7,282 bases of DNA from Bacteroidota bacterium (GTDB lineage Bacteria > Bacteroidota > Rhodothermia > Balneolales > HLUCCA01): contig DLXM01000210.1 in the NCBI GenBank assembly GCA_003448835.1, forward strand, positions 1 through 7,282. Direction: 5' to 3'. The translations under genes were made by a program, and so were the position numbers. The notes under the pieces are model-generated. The model worked only from the letters and a program-made list of their open reading frames with translations. It was not told the DNA's origin and ran no database searches. Shown here piece after piece: positions 1-6,138 of the stretch. Within the stretch, counting starts at the first letter, position 1. The number at the start of each line of letters is the position of its first letter.

Positions 1-219
1 AAAGATCATGGTACTAACGATTCTTTTGATTATTTTGTGAGTATCAATGCCAATCCATACCGAGAACACGAATTAAAATTACCGAATGGATTCTGGCAAA
101 TAATGGTATCAGAAACAGTTGCATCTATGGTTCCAATATCGGTTATTAGTGGAGTTGTAAAAGTGGGTCCACTAACGGCAATATTGGTTCGAAAATTATC
201 GGAAAAAGTGTCAATTTAA
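1..219 (+). CDS. 3' end of a probable GH13 (pullulanase-like) glycoside hydrolase, partial
   Basis: The reading frame is open from the first base to a TAA at 217-219, giving the last 72 residues of a gene that begins before the window. A GTG at 37 could be read as a start, but the frame continues upstream without a stop, so a separate small gene is unlikely. The residues show the pattern of a C-terminal all-beta domain of GH13 enzymes: a strand with 'FVSINANP', then 'LPNGFWQIMV', then a closing strand 'VKVGPLTAILVRK'. In pullulanases and related alpha-glucan debranching enzymes the equivalent strands read roughly N-x-x-P, LP-G-x-W-x-V, and V-x-x-x-SA-x-V-L. If right, the enzyme would cut alpha-1,6 or alpha-1,4 glucan bonds. 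No catalytic residue lies in this fragment, so the assignment rests only on this terminal domain and is tentative. The next gene starts 27 bases downstream, so the two may be co-transcribed. Confidence 0.45.
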   Translation, partial: KDHGTNDSFDYFVSINANPYREHELKLPNGFWQIMVSETVASMVPISVISGVVKVGPLTAILVRKLSEKVSI

Positions 220-234
220 TCTTAATCGCAAAAA

Positions 235-241
235 AGAGGAG
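235..241 (+). promoter_or_regulatory. Strong Shine-Dalgarno site for the TTG-started transporter gene
   Basis: AGAGGAG at 235-241 lies 5 bases before the TTG at 247. It is the only clear purine-rich ribosome-binding site in the window. It decides the start: the frame has a stop at 223-225, there is no ATG or GTG between that stop and 247, and the first in-frame ATG comes only at codon 63, inside the second membrane helix. Confidence 0.7.
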
Positions 242-246
242 TAGTC

Positions 247-1605
247 TTGGCATCAGTTAGCACAAATCAACGAGGAAATTGGAATTCTAAACTTGGGTTT
301 ATTCTGGCAGCTGCAGGATCAGCAGTTGGTTTAGGGAATATTTGGGGCTTCCCCAGTCAAGTTGCTGATAACGGCGGCGCCATTTTTCTCTTAATTTACC
401 TTATTTGTTGTTTCGCTATTGGACTACCGGTCATGATCGCTGAGTTAACACTTGGACGTCACACCAAGAAAAATCCGGTTGGAGCATTCAGAGCTATCAG
501 TAAAGGCAAATTTGCGCCATTGATTGGTTTTTGGGGATTATTGTGTGGTGTTATGATCTTGTCTTTTTATTTAGTTGTATCCGGTTGGACAGCAGGTTAT
601 GTATTAGAAGAAATCTTCTTTTATTTTGACAAACCTGAACTTGCAACCTGGTTTGGCGCATTGGATAACGGACCCAAAAACGCCATCTTTTCGATTCTGT
701 TCATGCTTGCCACAATTTCTGTGATCACTGGGGGTGTAAGTAATGGGATTGAAAAAGCTACCAAATTCATGATGCCCTTACTTATTGCTATCCTTGGAAT
801 TATGATTGTATACGTTTTAACCCTTGAGGGTAGCGGTGAAGGTGTATTAGCGTATCTTAAACCTGATTTTAGTAAACTCACAATTGATGTGATTTTCTCT
901 GCTCTTGGTCAATCGTTCTTTTCATTGTCACTGGGGATGGGGGCTTTGATTACTTATGGATCATATATAAGTAGCAAGCAAAATATTGTTGAATCTGCTA
1001 CCTACGTGACCTTAGCTGACCTGGGAATTGCTTTTATGGCCGGGTTATTAATTATTCCGGCTATGTATGTTGCTCAGACAAGTGGTGTTCAGATTTATGA
1101 TGAACAAGGAAACTTATTTGCCAGTACACAATTGGTATTTACTGTTTTGCCACAGATGTTTCACAATATGGGTGGACTCGGGATGTTGGCCGGATTATTG
1201 TTTTTTACATTACTTGGTATGGCTGCTTTGACCTCTACGATTTCATTACTTGAAGTACCTGTTTCATATGCGATCGATGAACATAATATTACCAGAAAAA
1301 AAGCGGCATGGATAATAGGTCTTGGTATTATGGCTATGGCTGTGGTAATCTCATTCCGAATAGAATTAATTGATGTACTCGTTAACATTTTCAATAATAT
1401 TGGTCTACCATTAGGTGGCTTAATGATCTGTATTTTCCTTGGATATTTCTGGAAGACTCAGAATGCAATTCTGGAGTTAAAAAATGGATTTGAAAACATC
1501 GAGAATACTGCTTTTGTGCCAATCTGGACGTTTTTCATTAAATTTGTTTGTCCGATTTTGATTGGCCTTGTATTCGTCACTACAGTTTATAATACATTCG
1601 GATAA
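247..1605 (+). CDS. Sodium-dependent transporter, SNF (neurotransmitter:sodium symporter) family
   Basis: This 452-residue inner-membrane protein should import a small amine, amino acid or related solute by sodium symport; the substrate cannot be read from sequence. The family signature is clear: TM1 (about 15-34) contains 'AAAGSAVGLGNIWGFP' followed by the NGG motif at 42-44. The Na1-site asparagine of LeuT (N27) matches N31. The unwound TM6 reads 'GQSFFSLSLGMGALITYGSY' (221-240), and the TM8 sodium-site pair T329-S330 lies in 'AALTSTISLLE'. I count 11 hydrophobic helices, near 15-34, 44-68, 91-122, 145-162, 171-192, 213-237, 250-275, 308-340, 353-371, 376-401 and 423-446. This matches the 11-helix bacterial members such as Tyt1 and MhsT rather than 12-helix LeuT. 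Oddities are the TTG start and glycine (G34) where LeuT has its extracellular-gate arginine R30. The start is set by the AGAGGAG site upstream. It is probably transcribed separately from efp, which begins 90 bases later. Confidence 0.93.
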   Translation: MASVSTNQRGNWNSKLGFILAAAGSAVGLGNIWGFPSQVADNGGAIFLLIYLICCFAIGLPVMIAELTLGRHTKKNPVGAFRAISKGKFAPLIGFWGLLCGVMILSFYLVVSGWTAGYVLEEIFFYFDKPELATWFGALDNGPKNAIFSILFMLATISVITGGVSNGIEKATKFMMPLLIAILGIMIVYVLTLEGSGEGVLAYLKPDFSKLTIDVIFSALGQSFFSLSLGMGALITYGSYISSKQNIVESATYVTLADLGIAFMAGLLIIPAMYVAQTSGVQIYDEQGNLFASTQLVFTVLPQMFHNMGGLGMLAGLLFFTLLGMAALTSTISLLEVPVSYAIDEHNITRKKAAWIIGLGIMAMAVVISFRIELIDVLVNIFNNIGLPLGGLMICIFLGYFWKTQNAILELKNGFENIENTAFVPIWTFFIKFVCPILIGLVFVTTVYNTFG

Positions 1606-1627
1606 GCTCAAAGGACGCGAATTTGAT

Positions 1628-1659
1628 ATTGTACCGCAACCATAGGAATGGTATTTTTC
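1628..1659 (+). promoter_or_regulatory. Candidate Bacteroidota-type promoter for the efp cluster (weak)
   Basis: The 90-base gap before efp is the only sizeable gap ahead of the five-gene run, so a promoter is expected in it. The best match I see to the Bacteroidota consensus (TTTG at -33, TAnnTTTG at -7) is ATTG at 1628-1631, a 20-base spacer, and TATTTTTC at 1652-1659. Each element has one mismatch. The downstream element overlaps the terminator-like hairpin, so at most one reading may be right. A TTTG at 1622-1625 has a spacer of 26 bases, which is too long. Confidence 0.22.
1639..1658 (+). terminator. Weak intrinsic-terminator-like hairpin after the transporter gene
   Basis: ACCAT (1639-1643), loop AGGA, ATGGT (1648-1652) form a perfect 5-bp stem with a 4-base loop, followed by ATTTTT (1653-1658). 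The position, 33 bases after the transporter stop codon, is right for rho-independent termination, but the stem is short and has only two G-C pairs. An alternative pairing of TACC (1632-1635) with GGTA (1650-1653) is possible. The efp gene starts 37 bases after the T tract. Confidence 0.35.
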
Positions 1660-1695
1660 CGTTCTGTATTCAAACCCTTTCACTAAAATTATTTT

Positions 1696-2268
1696 ATGCC
1701 TAAGATTACTACATCAGATTTCAGGAATGGCCTGAATATAATGATGAATGATGATATCTATACGATTATTGAATTTCTTCATGTTAAGCCCGGAAAAGGT
1801 GGCGCATTTGTTCGTTCCAAGCTAAGAGGAGTGACAAATGGTAAAGTACTAGATAAGACATGGAGAGCCGGAGAATCTGTCGAAACCGTAAGAGTGGAAC
1901 GTCATCCCTATCAATATCTTTACTTTGATGGCGAAGTTTACCACTTTATGCACGAGCAAACTTATGAACAACTCGGTATTAACGCTAAACAAGTTGATAA
2001 GCCGGCATACATGAAAGAAAGTGAAATCATAACTGTTGTCATGAATGCTGATACAGAACAAGTATTATTCACAGAATTACCTGACCATGTTGTCCTGGTT
2101 GTAACTGATACCGAGCCTGGCATTAAAGGTGACACAGCTACCGGAGCTACCAAACCTGCAACATTAGAGTCAGGTGCTACAATTCAAGTGCCTCTTTTTA
2201 TAAATCAGGGTGACAAACTTCGCGTGGATTCAAGAATTGGATCATACATCGAACGCGTTAAATCTTAA
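1696..2268 (+). CDS. efp: Translation elongation factor P
   Basis: EF-P binds between the P and E sites of a ribosome stalled at consecutive prolines and promotes peptide-bond formation. The product has 190 residues, the usual length. The three domains are visible: an N-terminal KOW-like domain (about 3-63), a central OB domain (about 68-125) and a C-terminal OB domain (about 130-188). The family signature K-x-A-x4-G-x2-[LIV]-x-V-P-x2-[LIV]-x2-G fits exactly at the segment starting 'KPATLESG'. The tip loop reads 'KPGKGGAF' with lysine at position 34, the residue that receives beta-lysine in Escherichia coli EF-P; an arginine-type (EarP/rhamnose) tip is excluded. No modification enzyme gene lies in the window. 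The start is the first ATG, with no Shine-Dalgarno but an A/T-rich leader, as usual in Bacteroidota. It heads a tight run; accB follows after 9 bases, a pairing seen in many phyla. Confidence 0.98.
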   Translation: MPKITTSDFRNGLNIMMNDDIYTIIEFLHVKPGKGGAFVRSKLRGVTNGKVLDKTWRAGESVETVRVERHPYQYLYFDGEVYHFMHEQTYEQLGINAKQVDKPAYMKESEIITVVMNADTEQVLFTELPDHVVLVVTDTEPGIKGDTATGATKPATLESGATIQVPLFINQGDKLRVDSRIGSYIERVKS

Positions 2269-2277
2269 TTATCTGCT

Positions 2278-2766
2278 ATGGATCTAAAACAAATTAAAAG
2301 TCTTCTCACATTGATTGCCGAAAGTGGCGTGAATGAAGTATATATAGAAGAGGGTGATTTTAAAATTAAGGTCAAAATTAAGTCCGATACAGTACAACAT
2401 GTATTGCCGGCTTCTGTAAATACAAGCGTTCCTACGGTTGAATACGGGCAAGTTCAAAATCAAGCGCCTGTCCAGCAAACTCCAGCTCCTGCATCTGCTC
2501 AAGCACCTCAGGAATCTAAAAAATCGGGCGACTTTGTGAAATCACCTATTGTTGGAACTTTCTACGCTTCTCCATCACCAGATGCAAAACCATTTATTAG
2601 TGTTGGTGATGTTGTTGCAAAAGGCGATCCTCTTTGTATCATCGAAGCAATGAAAATCATGAACGAGATTGAATCTGAAGTATCAGGTACCATTACTAAA
2701 ATTTTAGTAAAAAATGGTCAACCAGTAGAATATGATCAACCTTTGTTTGAAATTGACCCTGCTTAA
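2278..2766 (+). CDS. accB: Biotin carboxyl carrier protein of acetyl-CoA carboxylase
   Basis: AccB carries carboxybiotin between biotin carboxylase (AccC) and the carboxyltransferase (AccA/AccD) in the step that makes malonyl-CoA for fatty acid synthesis in the cytoplasm. The 162 residues are normal for the family. An N-terminal segment (1-35, '[20 protein letters not shown]') resembles the AccC-contacting part of other AccB proteins. A flexible Pro/Ala/Gln-rich linker follows (about 55-80), then the biotinyl domain (about 87-162). The acceptor is K126 in 'EAMKIMNEI'. The domain also has the '[18 protein letters not shown]' stretch that forms the thumb loop in E. coli AccB. The start is ATG, 9 bases after the efp stop, with no Shine-Dalgarno. 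accC follows after 5 bases, so the pair is almost certainly co-translated. accA and accD are not in the window. Confidence 0.97.
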   Translation: MDLKQIKSLLTLIAESGVNEVYIEEGDFKIKVKIKSDTVQHVLPASVNTSVPTVEYGQVQNQAPVQQTPAPASAQAPQESKKSGDFVKSPIVGTFYASPSPDAKPFISVGDVVAKGDPLCIIEAMKIMNEIESEVSGTITKILVKNGQPVEYDQPLFEIDPA

Positions 2767-2771
2767 AATCT

Positions 2772-4124
2772 ATGTTTAAAAAAATCCTCATCGCCAATCG
2801 AGGTGAAATTGCCCTAAGGATAATCCGAACCTGCCGTGAAATGGGAATCAAAACCGTTGCGGTATATTCGACTGTCGACGCAGATAGTTTGCATGTTAAA
2901 TTTGCGGATGAAGCCGTCTGTATCGGCCCTGCTCCATCGCGAGAATCGTATCTAAAGATTCCTCGTTTGCTGGCTGCAGCAGAGATTACCAACGCAGAAG
3001 CGATTCATCCCGGATATGGTTTTTTAGCCGAAAATGCTGAATTTTCCCGAATCTGTGCTGAACACAATATCAAGTTTATTGGCCCATCCCCAGATATGAT
3101 TTCAACAATGGGTGATAAAGCGAAAGCCAAGGAGAATATGATCAAATTTGGGGTGCCTGTAATTCCTGGGAATGAAGGCGTACTCAAAAATTCTGCCGAA
3201 GGCAAAAAACTGGCTGATGATATGGGGTATCCTGTTATTATTAAAGCCGTAGCCGGTGGTGGTGGACGTGGTATGCGTATTGTAAAAGAATCATCAGATT
3301 TCATCAGACAATACGAAGCAGCGACCAGTGAAGCAGCTGCTGCTTTTGGGAATGGTGCCGTATATGTTGAAAAATTTATTCTTGAACCCCGCCATGTTGA
3401 AATACAAATCTTAGGCGACTCCCACGGATACATTACTCACTTAGGCGAAAGAGATTGTTCCCTACAAATGAGACATCAAAAGGTTTTGGAAGAAGCACCA
3501 TCTCCTGTTTTAGATCCGGAGTTACGCGAAAAAATGGGGCAAGCAGCTATCCGCGCTGCTGAGTCAGTTCAATATGAAGGCGCCGGGACTATTGAATTTT
3601 TAGTGGATAAAGATCGAAATTTCTATTTCATGGAAATGAATACCCGAATTCAGGTTGAACATCCTGTTACAGAAGAAGTTACGGATTACGATTTAATTAG
3701 ATGCCAAATTGAAATAGCTGCAGGTCTCCCACTCCGTCGAAAACCACTCAAAATTCGTGGCCATTCTATTGAGTGTCGAATCAATGCTGAGGATCCTGCA
3801 CATGGATTTCGTCCAAGCGCCGGTAAAATTAACGTATTTCATACCCCTGGTGGACATAGTGTCCGGGTTGATACACATGCATACTCAGGTTATGTAGTAC
3901 CCGCAAACTATGATTCAATGATTGCGAAGCTGATAGTTAGCGCCCCTACTCGTGAGGAAGCAATTGCAAGAATGTCCAGAGCTTTAGATGAATTCATCAT
4001 TGAAGGCATTAAAACTACCATCCCTTATCACAAACAATTAATGAGAGATCCAGGTTTTATTAAAGGTGAATTCAACACACATTATTTAGAAAAACAATTC
4101 AAATTTGATCCGGAGTTAAATTAA
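2772..4124 (+). CDS. accC: Biotin carboxylase subunit of acetyl-CoA carboxylase
   Basis: AccC uses ATP and bicarbonate to carboxylate the biotin on AccB. The 450-residue length equals that of stand-alone AccC, with no fused biotinyl or carboxyltransferase domain. In order: the N-terminal fold begins '[12 protein letters not shown]' (about 1-114), with '[13 protein letters not shown]' at 79-91. The ATP-grasp domain (about 115-325) has K116, K158, the glycine-rich loop 'GGGGRGM' (162-168), '[11 protein letters not shown]' (K237), E275 in 'GTIEFL', and '[13 protein letters not shown]' (289-301), which holds R292 and E296, with E288 just before it. The C-terminal biotin carboxylase domain (about 331-440) starts '[12 protein letters not shown]' with R336. 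All the expected catalytic and ATP-binding residues are present. It lies between accB (5 bases) and gcvH (1 base). A pyruvate or propionyl-CoA carboxylase subunit is conceivable by sequence alone, but the AccB neighbour argues for acetyl-CoA carboxylase. Confidence 0.97.
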   Translation: MFKKILIANRGEIALRIIRTCREMGIKTVAVYSTVDADSLHVKFADEAVCIGPAPSRESYLKIPRLLAAAEITNAEAIHPGYGFLAENAEFSRICAEHNIKFIGPSPDMISTMGDKAKAKENMIKFGVPVIPGNEGVLKNSAEGKKLADDMGYPVIIKAVAGGGGRGMRIVKESSDFIRQYEAATSEAAAAFGNGAVYVEKFILEPRHVEIQILGDSHGYITHLGERDCSLQMRHQKVLEEAPSPVLDPELREKMGQAAIRAAESVQYEGAGTIEFLVDKDRNFYFMEMNTRIQVEHPVTEEVTDYDLIRCQIEIAAGLPLRRKPLKIRGHSIECRINAEDPAHGFRPSAGKINVFHTPGGHSVRVDTHAYSGYVVPANYDSMIAKLIVSAPTREEAIARMSRALDEFIIEGIKTTIPYHKQLMRDPGFIKGEFNTHYLEKQFKFDPELN

Positions 4125-4125
4125 C

Positions 4126-4506
4126 ATGTCATACCCATCTGAATTAAAATATACCAAAGATCACGAATGGATTCGGGTACATGATGACGGTACCGCTACC
4201 ATCGGAATTACAGAATTTGCTCAAGGTGAACTTGGAGATATTGTATTTGTTGATATCCATGAAATCGGTTCCACTGTAGATAAAGACGATACCTTTGGAT
4301 CAGTGGAAGCTGTAAAAACGGTTTCAGAATTATTTATGCCAGTAGATGCTGAAATTCTGGAAATTAATCCTGAATTAGAATCTAATCCGGAGTTGGTCAA
4401 TGAAGATCCATATGGCGCCGGTTGGATGGTTAAAGTTAAGATCAATAATGCTGATCAATTAAATGACCTTTTGGATGCATCCTCCTATCAGGATATAATC
4501 GCCTAA
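4126..4506 (+). CDS. gcvH: Glycine cleavage system H protein (lipoyl carrier)
   Basis: GcvH shuttles the aminomethyl group from glycine between the P, T and L proteins by means of a lipoyl arm, releasing CO2 and ammonia and charging tetrahydrofolate. The 126 residues are the family norm. It starts with the usual '[10 protein letters not shown]', has '[17 protein letters not shown]' (27-43), and carries the lipoyl lysine K64 in '[16 protein letters not shown]'. The late motifs '[13 protein letters not shown]' and a C-terminal helix follow. The start ATG is one base after the accC stop, so translational coupling is likely; there is no Shine-Dalgarno. Two adjacent TAA stops (4504-4509) end the gene. 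Partners gcvT and gcvP are not in the window. Its place next to accB/accC is unusual and discussed in the findings. Confidence 0.97.
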   Translation: MSYPSELKYTKDHEWIRVHDDGTATIGITEFAQGELGDIVFVDIHEIGSTVDKDDTFGSVEAVKTVSELFMPVDAEILEINPELESNPELVNEDPYGAGWMVKVKINNADQLNDLLDASSYQDIIA

Positions 4507-4518
4507 TAACCAACATCA

Positions 4519-6069
4519 ATGCATAAGCATCATTCCGAATGGATCCTGATACTCGATTTTGGGTCCCAGTACACTCAATTAATAGCACGACGTGTACGAG
4601 AATTTCAAGTTTATTGTGAAATTCATCCCTTTAATTCGGACTTATCTGAGTTTAGCTCACATCCGCCGAAAGGTGTTATTCTGTCAGGTGGACCAATGTC
4701 AGTTAATGATGCTAATTCTCCGACGCTTAATACAACAATTTATGAGTGGAATGTTCCGGTGCTGGGGGTTTGTTATGGATTACAGATCATTGCTCATACA
4801 GACATCCCTGGGAGTGTCGAAAAAGCCAGTAAACGTAAATTTGGGCGTGCCAGCTTACAAATAGACGATCATTCAGACTTGTTTAAAGGTTTTGAAAATA
4901 AAACCACGGTTTGGATGAGCCATGGTGATCATCTCAAGCAACTACCTCCGAATTATTGTGTGATTGCGCATACTTCAAATGCTCCAATAGCTGCAGTAAA
5001 ACATACTACAAAACCAATTTATGGTGTTCAGTTTCACCCTGAAGTTGTTCATACCAATGATGGTAAACTGCTCATATCGAATTTTTTGAAGACTATTTGT
5101 AAATGTGTGGGTGAATGGACACCGGATTCATTTATAGAGTCATCCATTCAGGAAATCCGTGCCAAAGTTGGGTCAGACAAGGTGATATGTGGACTATCAG
5201 GTGGTGTGGATTCTACTGTAACGGCTGTGTTATTACATGAAGCACTGGGCGATCAACTTTTATGCGTATTTGTAGATAACGGGTTACTCAGAAAAGATGA
5301 ATTCAAGAAGGTAATGGATCTATATAAAAGAGATCTGAAGTTACCGGTTAAAGGTGTAGATGCGAGTAATTTATTTTTGGACAGATTGCATGGTGTAACT
5401 GATCCTGAGAGTAAAAGAAAAATTATTGGAAATACATTTATTGATGTATTTGATGAAGCTATTTCTAAAGAAGCAGGATTCAAATATCTGGCACAGGGTA
5501 CTTTATATCCTGATGTTATAGAGAGTGTATCATTCAAGGGTCCATCAGCTACGATTAAATCACATCATAATGTTGGTGGATTACCCGATAAAATGAATTT
5601 GAAATTAATCGAACCAATGCGGGAGCTTTTTAAAGATGAAGTTCGTGTAGTTGGGAGAAAACTTGGAATTCCTGATCATTTTATTGAACGACATCCTTTC
5701 CCGGGTCCTGGACTCGGAATTAGAGTAATTTCAGACTTGACCAGGGAAAAATTAGATTTACTACGTGAAGCTGATCATATTTTTATTGAAGAGCTTCATA
5801 GACATGATCTTTACTCAAAAACATGGCAAGCATTTGTAGTGCTTTTACCGGTTCAAAGTGTCGGAGTAATGGGTGATGAACGTACCTATGAATTTACTGC
5901 TGGACTAAGGGCCGTAACGAGTATAGATGGTATGACTGCTGATTGGGCTCACCTCCCGTATGATTTTCTCGCACATGTTTCAAATCGAATTATAAATGAA
6001 GTCAGAGGTATTAACCGGGTAGTTTATGATATAAGCTCAAAACCACCGGCTACAATTCAGTGGGAATAA
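4519..6069 (+). CDS. guaA: GMP synthase (glutamine-hydrolysing)
   Basis: GuaA aminates XMP to GMP using glutamine and ATP, the last step of guanine nucleotide synthesis in the cytoplasm. The 516 residues match the family. The N-terminal class I glutamine amidotransferase domain (about 8-195) has the oxyanion-strand motif 'ILSGGP' (54-59) and the triad C85 ('GVCYGLQ'), H173 and E175 ('QFHPE'). The ATP-pyrophosphatase domain (about 200-390) has the P-loop 'SGGVDS' at 227-232 and 'VDNGLLRK' (252-259). The C-terminal dimerisation and XMP-binding domain carries '[12 protein letters not shown]' (392-403) and ends 'KPPATIQWE', close to the family's usual terminus. All catalytic residues are present. 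An in-frame TAA at 4507-4509, the second of the two gcvH stops, fixes the start at 4519, the first ATG. There is a 12-base gap from gcvH and no Shine-Dalgarno. Confidence 0.98.
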   Translation: MHKHHSEWILILDFGSQYTQLIARRVREFQVYCEIHPFNSDLSEFSSHPPKGVILSGGPMSVNDANSPTLNTTIYEWNVPVLGVCYGLQIIAHTDIPGSVEKASKRKFGRASLQIDDHSDLFKGFENKTTVWMSHGDHLKQLPPNYCVIAHTSNAPIAAVKHTTKPIYGVQFHPEVVHTNDGKLLISNFLKTICKCVGEWTPDSFIESSIQEIRAKVGSDKVICGLSGGVDSTVTAVLLHEALGDQLLCVFVDNGLLRKDEFKKVMDLYKRDLKLPVKGVDASNLFLDRLHGVTDPESKRKIIGNTFIDVFDEAISKEAGFKYLAQGTLYPDVIESVSFKGPSATIKSHHNVGGLPDKMNLKLIEPMRELFKDEVRVVGRKLGIPDHFIERHPFPGPGLGIRVISDLTREKLDLLREADHIFIEELHRHDLYSKTWQAFVVLLPVQSVGVMGDERTYEFTAGLRAVTSIDGMTADWAHLPYDFLAHVSNRIINEVRGINRVVYDISSKPPATIQWE

Positions 6070-6086
6070 TTATTAGGCAACACATC

Positions 6087-6130
6087 AATAACCTACTTCG
6101 TTATTTGTAAGTCGAAATCATTAAACGAAG
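6087..6130 (+). repeat. Two overlapping inverted repeats in the guaA downstream spacer
   Basis: The 69-base spacer 6070-6138 holds AATAAC (6087-6092) complementary to GTTATT (6100-6105) with a 7-base loop, and CTTCGTT (6096-6102) complementary to AACGAAG (6124-6130) with a 21-base loop. Both stems need GTT at 6100-6102, so they cannot form together. The second ends 8 bases before the ATG at 6139. Neither is followed by a T tract, so a standard intrinsic terminator is not supported. They could be a leader switch, an operator, or chance in AT-rich DNA. Confidence 0.35.
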
Positions 6131-6138
6131 ATCAAAAT

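Noticed and set aside
37..219. A complete 60-residue small protein starting at GTG 37
   Set aside because: The same frame is open to the first base of the window, and the sequence fits the C-terminal domain of a larger enzyme.
621..1683. Minus-strand open frames across the transporter and the following gap
   Set aside because: They overlap conserved transmembrane segments of the transporter and lack start signals or family features.
3005..3433. 142-residue open frame on the minus strand inside accC
   Set aside because: It is fully covered by accC, which has all its family motifs, and its translation shows no recognisable domain; it is a reverse-strand shadow.
2772..4124. accC as pyruvate or propionyl-CoA carboxylase subunit
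   Set aside because: There is no fused or adjacent carboxyltransferase domain, and the gene directly follows a typical accB.
3510..4395. Repeated TCCGGAGTT at three places in accC and gcvH
   Set aside because: Each copy encodes an ordinary Asp/Asn-Pro-Glu-Leu stretch in different contexts; spacing is irregular and no larger repeat surrounds them.
4592..4864. 90-residue + strand open frame inside guaA
   Set aside because: It is an out-of-frame shadow over the conserved amidotransferase domain.
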